Of a DNA stretch of 64,000 bases, positions 57,771 through 64,000 are shown in pieces. Each line of letters starts with the position of its first letter. Position 1 is the first letter of the stretch. The translations under genes were made by a program, and so were the position numbers. The notes under the pieces are model-generated. The model saw nothing but the letters and a program-made list of their open reading frames with translations, had not been told where the DNA came from and made no database searches. The DNA is from Chelonoidis abingdonii (Eukaryota; Chordata; Testudines; Testudinidae), in assembly GCF_003597395.2 (NCBI RefSeq), contig NC_133774.1, positions 46,526,986 through 46,590,985 of the forward strand, read 5' to 3'.

Positions 57771-60700
57771 CTTTTTTAGGCCGAGCACAGTGCACATACT
57801 TGGGGCTCCTTGTATCCCTCTATTCTCACAACTGTGCGCAACTCTCTGATTGCCCTCTATATCAGGGACTCCCTGTAAACATCTGCTCCCCCAACTCATC
57901 CTTCATGCCAGTGACTCTGTGTGCCCCATTCCTTCCTTCCATGCCAAGGTCCCCAGTCATATTCCCAGTGCTGGGGGCTGTGTGTGTGTGTCTCCTTTTT
58001 CTTGCCCCTCTAACGTAGCTTTCATTCTTCCAATTTGGAAGGTCAGGTGGATGGCTTATGCCCTCTTTTCTCTATCCCAGTATGGAGCAGGCTTTGGGGA
58101 GGCAATGAGCTAGGAGGGAGAATGCTCTTCCTGCAGCGAGACACTTAACAACTGTGGGATGCATCCTTAGCCAGTGGGGGAAACATAAGGAGTGCAGAGG
58201 GAGCTAAGAGCAACTTTTAAACTGCTAATTGCTCACTGCCAAGGGATGTGTGTGCCTCTTCCCCCCCCAGTGCCAGGGGATCTGTGTGCACGCCCTCCTC
58301 CCAGTGCCAGGGGCTCTGTGGGATCCCTCCGTTTCCTGCCCGCCGCCATTCTTGTTTCTTTCCTTTCTCTCTGGGAGATAAGTCCTTCTGTGTGACAACT
58401 TTTATAAATTCAACTGGGAAAAGGGCAGAGGTGAGATCAGGCATGATGTTATGCTAGAAGGTGTTAATGGCTCCATCAACTAGATTTCTGATCTACAAAC
58501 AATTGCAGACCTGATTACAGCTGATGGGTCTGCTAACCACATTCCAGGGGCAGCGTGTTCCCCTTTTTCCCCCTTTTGATTTTCTGATTTTCACCAAAAT
58601 CAACAGGGTATTCTCTGTTAATGCCGAGAACATTCCTGAAATTTTGAAGTTGATTGGCTGTGGTGGTCAAAAATTATCACGTTACATCCAAACAGAGGAA
58701 TGTCTTTGAGTTGACTATTGGGCATGGCAAATCATTTAAAAAAATTAGGCCCCCAAAATTGTAGTGACATCCTATTTCTTTTATCACATCTGAGGGAACT
58801 TTGAAGTCTCATATTAACATGTCACTATTACAAAATACACCACTGACATTTACTTGAAAGTATGAATTATAATGATGAATAATTTAAACTAGACAGCTCA
58901 CTTTCTCAGAAATGTATGTCTATTTGGTAATGCCTTATCCTTGCTTTTTCGTTATGTTTGTTCACCTACTCTCTAATTTGTAAATTACAGCAACTCCGAA
59001 TGGGTGTCCCAGTCATTAGTCAGTTTTACAATGTATTGTTTTCAAATACATTCATTTTTTAAGTATAGGCATTTAACTGTTGATTTGGGATCTTAAATAT
59101 TTCTTACAATTTCATTTTGATTAATTTTTAAACAAACTCCTGACTTTTTCACTTGTATTTAGACTTCAGGAGGTCAGATATAGCCAATATGCAGATGATT
59201 TTTAAGGTTTTTAGGAAGTTACTTGAATGAATCCAAGCCTTAGTCCAATGTATAGAGCACTCCCAAGGTGTTTTCATATAAGGAAGTGCTTCAAGAAAGA
59301 CCAAACCCACAAAAAAAAAAAAAAAAATTTTAAATTTACTGTGGATGCCAGATAAATGACTACAAGTATACCATAGCAGGTCCTAGTTTTGAAAATGTGA
59401 ATATTTGCTGTTTTGTTTCACATTGAAGATATTTTAAAGGGGATAGTGATGGTGTTTGAGACTGGTCAGTCTTGACCATATGATTCTAAAAATTGACCCT
59501 ATTGGTAAGTCTACATTTCTCTGTGGAAAGCAAAGGCTTGGAGGATAAATTTGGAGAGAGGTTTCCCTAATTTTCCTTGTCTTCTTTTGTCAGTAGTCAC
59601 AATGTCTTTTCCAGCTTAAAGCTTCATGATGATCTTGGATATCAGTTTTTGGAAAAAACCAAAAGGTTTGGACATGTTTGTGTGTACAGTTATACAGTGA
59701 AATTTGTTACTATTTACTTTTATATGGTTTTTGAATTATTCCTCTTATTTTTTTGAAGAGTGAAAACGAAACAAAAAGCAATATGCGTAACCCTAGGAGA
59801 AACATCCTGCTGCGTAGCAACCCTCTGCCAAATCAGATATAGCCCCCTGACAAATTAACACAGGAGACATCAGCTTTCCCCCTCATTTCAGATTATTTTG
59901 CTGACGGTACTAGCCTGTCATCTGACAGACTGGAAGCATTGTTGGAGTCTTCTCTTATCTGTAATAGCTATAATTGCCTTATTTTTATGTGAGATCAATA
60001 CAATTCATGAATATCTTTTTTACTACCACCTGACACATTACATGTTTCATATTTATGTATAGTTTGATAATTCAGTCATAAGACTACTGATGGTCTGTTC
60101 CAGATAAATAATACCAATAATTAAAAAAATCCAATTTAATGGGTTTCCAGTCTAATAGCACGATGAATTAAGTTGCATTGTATGATCTTGGCCCCTTTCA
60201 CCTTGAAAGAGTACCTCTGATTCCATGCATTTCTTTAGCTCTTCCATTAAGGCATTTTTTGATATTTAAAAATAAACAAAATTTCTTGTGAGCTTAGTGC
60301 TTGTAACCCTATTTTTTGTGCCAGATAGATGCAATTCAGGCCTAGTCTGAACAAAATGGTACAGTGGTTTATTTAAAGTTGTGTTTGGAAACTACTTCAG
60401 TTTCTCTATGTAGACAAGGCCTTGGACAGCTGTCTTGTGCGATGAAATTTGTCCAGCTTCCAGACCTGTTCTGTAAAGAAAGATCAGCTCTAAGGTGGGA
60501 GGATAATTTAGTCTTCATATTTGATATTTGATCCTTCATATTTGTCTTCATATTTGATCCTTCTGCAGAAATTGCTGATAGGGATGCCAATTAGTGCCAT
60601 TTGTGATTGCAGCTTTTTAAATATTTGTTTTCTAGGCAACAAAGTTGCTCTTAGAGCCAACTCATTTTACATATATCAATGAATTGCTATTAGCAGGGAT

Positions 60701-61763
60701 CATTTCTAAGGAACATTAGAAATATTGAGTCTTTTGAAAAACTCTCCCGTCCCAAAAAGCAAGCAATCAAACACTATCAAATTTGCTGAAGTGCATGTAG
60801 TTTGGTAACACAGTTTGCAATTCTTCATTCAGAACACCTGTCTTCAGGTGATGGCAGTACACCAGAGAGAATCTTTGGTTTTTATACTTTGGCCGTTAGC
60901 ACACAAACGTCCCTTTGATACAGTCTGTGCAAGATGATAATTTGGGGGAAGGAAGTGTGCAAGGAAAAATACATTATAAGCATAGAGGTTGTAGTTTGTT
61001 ATAACTACGTTTGTTTGTTGAGAGGTCTTTTCGGATGGGCTGAAGGAATTTTTTCTTCTAAAATCTGTTAAAGGTCTGAGGTTTAACAGAGAGCAATCCT
61101 TGCATCAGAAGTTTCACAAGATGGTTCTTTAAATGCCATGAAATACAATATGTTTGCACTTCACACGTAATTAGTTGTTATGGCTTTTATGAGTAATACC
61201 TACTGAGGCTGTCTAATTTCACTCAAGCTCTGTCAGTGTGGCATTTGTGTAAGGTGTTTCCCCCGATAAAATTAATTTCTTTCTGGCAGCAGGCAAGCCA
61301 ATCAGTAATCTGAAATTAACTCCATCTAGTAACACTTGCCCTTCAATTGTGTGCAGAAAAGACTTGAAATAATTTAACATTTAAAAGAAAATTCTTGTAT
61401 GAAAAACTGAATTATTGAAACCAGATTTTCATTGTGTTCCAAATGTGGCAACTCATTCTCTTGGTTTTTTTAATATGTTGAGAATAACAGGGCATACTTG
61501 GATTTTGAATGCATATTTCAAGTCAGACTTCGGGGGATTTCTTCTAGAGATTTATTAATAGAACATTTAAGTTCTGTTCTCACTGTTATGATCTCAGCCT
61601 AGTCTGTAGGCCAAATTCAACAATGTAATTGAATTATAGTTTTATGCTCAATAGAAAAACGTATACAGTTCTGTATGGTTTTGTGAATTTTATCTTTCAG
61701 TAACATTCTTACTGTGATGTCCTCAGTGCAGTGGCTCTCTGTTATGGTTTACCTTACAGAAGT
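57771..61763. other. Sequence with minor repeats only
   Basis: Contains a (GT)n run near 57978-57992, two or three tandem CCAGTGCCAGGGG...CTGTGTG units at about 58240-58335, a 17-A run at 59311-59327, and a small inverted pair 'caggcctagtctgaac / tgtagacaaggcctt' at 60336-60426. It also has a short 'cttcatatttgatcc' duplication near 60515-60562. Stretches 59760-59930 and 61230-61340 look repeat-free and may be conserved non-coding DNA, which is unproven. No gene seen. Confidence 0.4.
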
Positions 61764-61769
61764 TAATGA

Positions 61770-61891
61770 TAGGGGTGTTGGAACAATTTTTATTGTGGGG
61801 GTGCTGAGAGCCATTGAACCAAACTGTAAAGCTTATATGTAATGGAAACTAGTTCAAGCAGCACCCCCAGCATCCCTAGTTCCAGCACCTA
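61770..61891 (-). mobile_element. Short terminal-inverted-repeat element, copy 2, with duplication
   Basis: Starts TAGGGGTGTTGGAAC and ends GTTCCAGCACCTA, flanked by TAATGA on both sides (61764-61769, 61892-61897). It is the same element as 2564-2700 in opposite orientation. Confidence 0.75.
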
Positions 61892-61954
61892 TAATGAAGG
61901 CATCTATTTGTTCTGTTCAGTTTAGATATTTGGGCTCACAGTGGGCATAGTACA

Positions 61955-62264
61955 CTAAGGGTATGTCCAGACTACTAGCCATATTAGCGGGTAGTGATCG
62001 ATTTATCAGGGATCGATATATCGCTTGTCATCTAGACGCGATATATTGATGCCCGAACATGCTCCTGTCAACTCCGGAACTCCACCAGAGTGAGCGGTGG
62101 TAGCGGGGTCAACGGGGGAGCCATGGCCTTCAATCCCGCACCGTGAGGACGGGAGGTAAGTCGAAATAAGATACGTCGACTTCAGCTACAGTATTCCCGT
62201 AGCTGAAGTTGCGTATCTTACACTGACCCCTCCCCACCCCTGCCCAGTGTAATCCAGGCCTAAG
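61955..62264. mobile_element. MITE with internal hairpins
   Basis: The ends CTAAGGGTATGTCCAGAC and GTAATCCAGGCCTAAG are related inverted repeats. Inside, 'gatcgatatatcgc' and 'gacgcgatatattgat' pair, and 'aagatacgtcgacttcagcta' pairs with 'tagctgaagttgcgtatctt'. It contains many CpG. It has no coding frame. Confidence 0.75.
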
Positions 62265-63209
62265 ACAGTTGGAATGCAAACTTTCCCAGTGGTCACCCAA
62301 CTGATTGCTCTGTGAGGTGCGAGGTAATTTAGCAGAGGCTGCCAGTTTTGCTGAAATGTGTATGGTGTTTTATGCTGTGTATACACGTATATCTAATCAT
62401 TAGTCATAACTATAACTGCATAAAGTTAGCACAATTGCCTTCATCCAGTGCTTAACAGCTAGATGACACAAATACATACACAATACCTCTGACAGCTTGA
62501 AGTAGACCTTGCCTTTCATTTTAGCAAAATGTGGAGACCTAGAACTGAGCTCAGGGCAAGATTGGAACATGGCTGGGTAAAGGTGTCTTAGAGCTACCCT
62601 CATACTCTTCTGTTGATCTGGGGTCCAACAAAACCCAGTCCAATCACACAACGAAGCATCCTTAGGGATGTTCTCACTTAAACTTGGCTACTTGTGTGTC
62701 GAAAGGATTTGTTCCAGCAGCTGTGGGTCGCAGACCAGTGTTTCCCTGCCTTTTCTAGTTTAAGAGGACTTGGGATGGGGATGGGGATCCCAAGTTGCAA
62801 AGCAAGTGCAGCTTGTGCCTTGAGAATCTGCAAGCCTGCTTGTATCATCAGTCAGAGTGAGAAATTGCTAATTCATATCCAATCTTTTAGTATTTTAGGC
62901 TTAGTTTGCAGTTTTGTTTGTTTACTAGGTAATCTGTTTTGATCTGTTTGCTAACACTTACAGTCACTTAAAATCTATGTATTGTAGCTTAATAAACTTG
63001 TTTTATGTTTTAATCTGAACCAGTATACCTTTGACTCTTTGAATGAAATGTCTGGGGAAAATCTTAGCTTGGTTAACACAAGTGCATTGTGCATATTCCT
63101 CTCCATATTGAGGGAGAAGTGAACTGACTTCTATGGTGGCATTCTCAGAAATGCTCCCAGTTCCACGCTCGGGGCCAGGTAGGCAGGCAGAGCTTCAGAG
63201 TCTCAATGG
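62265..63209. other. Sequence between elements, no feature seen
   Basis: No supported gene or repeat. Confidence 0.4.
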
Positions 63210-64000
63210 GTGAATGAGACAATGGTGTAGAGAGGAGGGGTTTCCGTTCATTAGGAATTGGGGAAACTTTTGGGATAGGGGAAGCCTATACAGGAGGGAT
63301 GTGCTCCACCTAAACCAAAGTGGAACCAGACTGCTCTCACTAAACATTAAAAAAGTTGTAGGGCAGTTTTTAAACTAGGAGATGGGGGAAAGCCGACTGC
63401 TGCAGAAGAGCATATGGATCGGACACAGACTTCTCTTAGGGGAGAGTCTAATGATAAGGAATCTCCAGGTTACAGTCAGGAACAGAGGATGGAAGAGGAT
63501 AATGTAAGGGCCAGATCAGATGATAAACAGTCACATAAAAAAGAATATGGCACATCAGAAAAGGGCAGGCAAATAAACAGAGACAAGTTTTTAAAGTACT
63601 TGTACACAAATGCTAGAAGTCTAAATAATAAGGTGGATGAACTAGAGTGCCTTGTGATAAAGGAGGATATTGATATAATAGGCATCACAGAAAGCTGGTG
63701 GACTGAGGACAATCAATGGGACATAATCATTCCAGGGTACAAAATATATCGGAAGGACAGAACAGGTCATGCAGGGGGAGGAGTGGCACTATATTGAAAG
63801 AAAATGTAAATTCAAATGAAGTAAAAATCTTAAGCGAATCCAAATGTTGCATAGAATCGCTATAGATAGAAATGTCATGCTCTAATAAAAATATAACACT
63901 GGGGATCTATTATCGACCACCTGACCAGGACAGTAATAGTGATGATGAAATGCTGAGGGAAATTAGAGAGGCTATCAAAATTAAGAACCCAATAATAGTG
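63210..64000 (+). mobile_element. CR1 LINE with endonuclease region, cut by window end
   Basis: The frame 63414-63797 encodes the start of the apurinic-type endonuclease: LKYLYTNARSLNNKVDEL, then IDIIGITESWW (with the conserved ITE), then YKIYRKDRTGHAGGGVALY. After a stop, further codons give YYRPPDQDSN and an E.R.AI...PIIV theme leading towards the next endonuclease motif. The endonuclease nicks host DNA to prime copying. At least one stop and one frameshift are present, so this copy is dead, but it is the least decayed CR1 endonuclease here. RT lies beyond the window. Confidence 0.9.

Noticed and set aside
47261..64000. LHFPL2 coding exon
   Set aside because: No frame with the expected four-membrane-segment protein start was found; the coding part would be beyond the window.
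1..64000. CRISPR arrays, bacterial-type operons, tRNA or rRNA genes
   Set aside because: No regularly spaced direct repeats, no tRNA-like folds and no rRNA stretches recognised; the repeats found are transposons and simple repeats of an animal genome.

Overview
This is a 64 kb piece of a vertebrate nuclear genome. It is intron- and transposon-rich, with no operons, no ribosome binding sites and almost no long open frames. The repeats (CR1 LINEs, L2-type and MIR relics, many hAT and pogo-type non-autonomous elements, one Gypsy element) and an amniote-like ARSB protein point to a sauropsid. A turtle is my best guess, from the mix of element families. Species-level assignment is inference.

The only genes I can name come from ARSB (arylsulfatase B, + strand). 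Exon 7 (20656-20784) and the terminal exon 8 (21161-21426, ending in TAG) are intact, with correct splice sites and matching codon phase. Everything before 20656 is read as the preceding ARSB intron. The 3' UTR starts at 21427. No earlier ARSB exon was found in the window.

About 25 kb past the ARSB stop lies a CpG island (about 46.0-47.3 kb), broken by a 188-base assembly gap inside a C-rich degenerate repeat. It carries a YY1-like motif, a CRE-like motif and two strong splice donors, so it looks like a promoter with a non-coding first exon. In mammals LHFPL2 starts downstream of the ARSB 3' end in the same direction, so LHFPL2 is the leading candidate. No LHFPL2 coding exon is visible, so this is inference by synteny.

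Mobile elements make up most of the rest. Several have exact boundaries set by target-site duplications (TSDs): hAT elements at 18453-18951, 23083-24051, 42485-42596, 49626-50392 and 50401-51243; pogo/Tigger-like elements at 9850-11797 and 19040-19786; a solo LTR nested in the first of these (10711-11652); and foldback elements at 21922-22129 and 43766-43960. CR1 fragments lie on both strands, the largest at 42925-44960 (minus) and 63210-64000 (plus, cut by the window end). A decayed L2-type LINE (34130-36305) has a CR1 fragment and a palindromic element inside it.

The most unusual item is a 3.65 kb Gypsy-class LTR element (53122-56769) with perfect 5-bp TSDs. Its integrase comes before its reverse transcriptase, the reverse of the usual Gypsy order. 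It is internally deleted and frameshifted. Two unrecognised exon-like stretches (36715-36935 minus, 40375-40501 plus) and a recurrent set of short near-palindromes are also flagged. I found no RNA genes and no CRISPR arrays.
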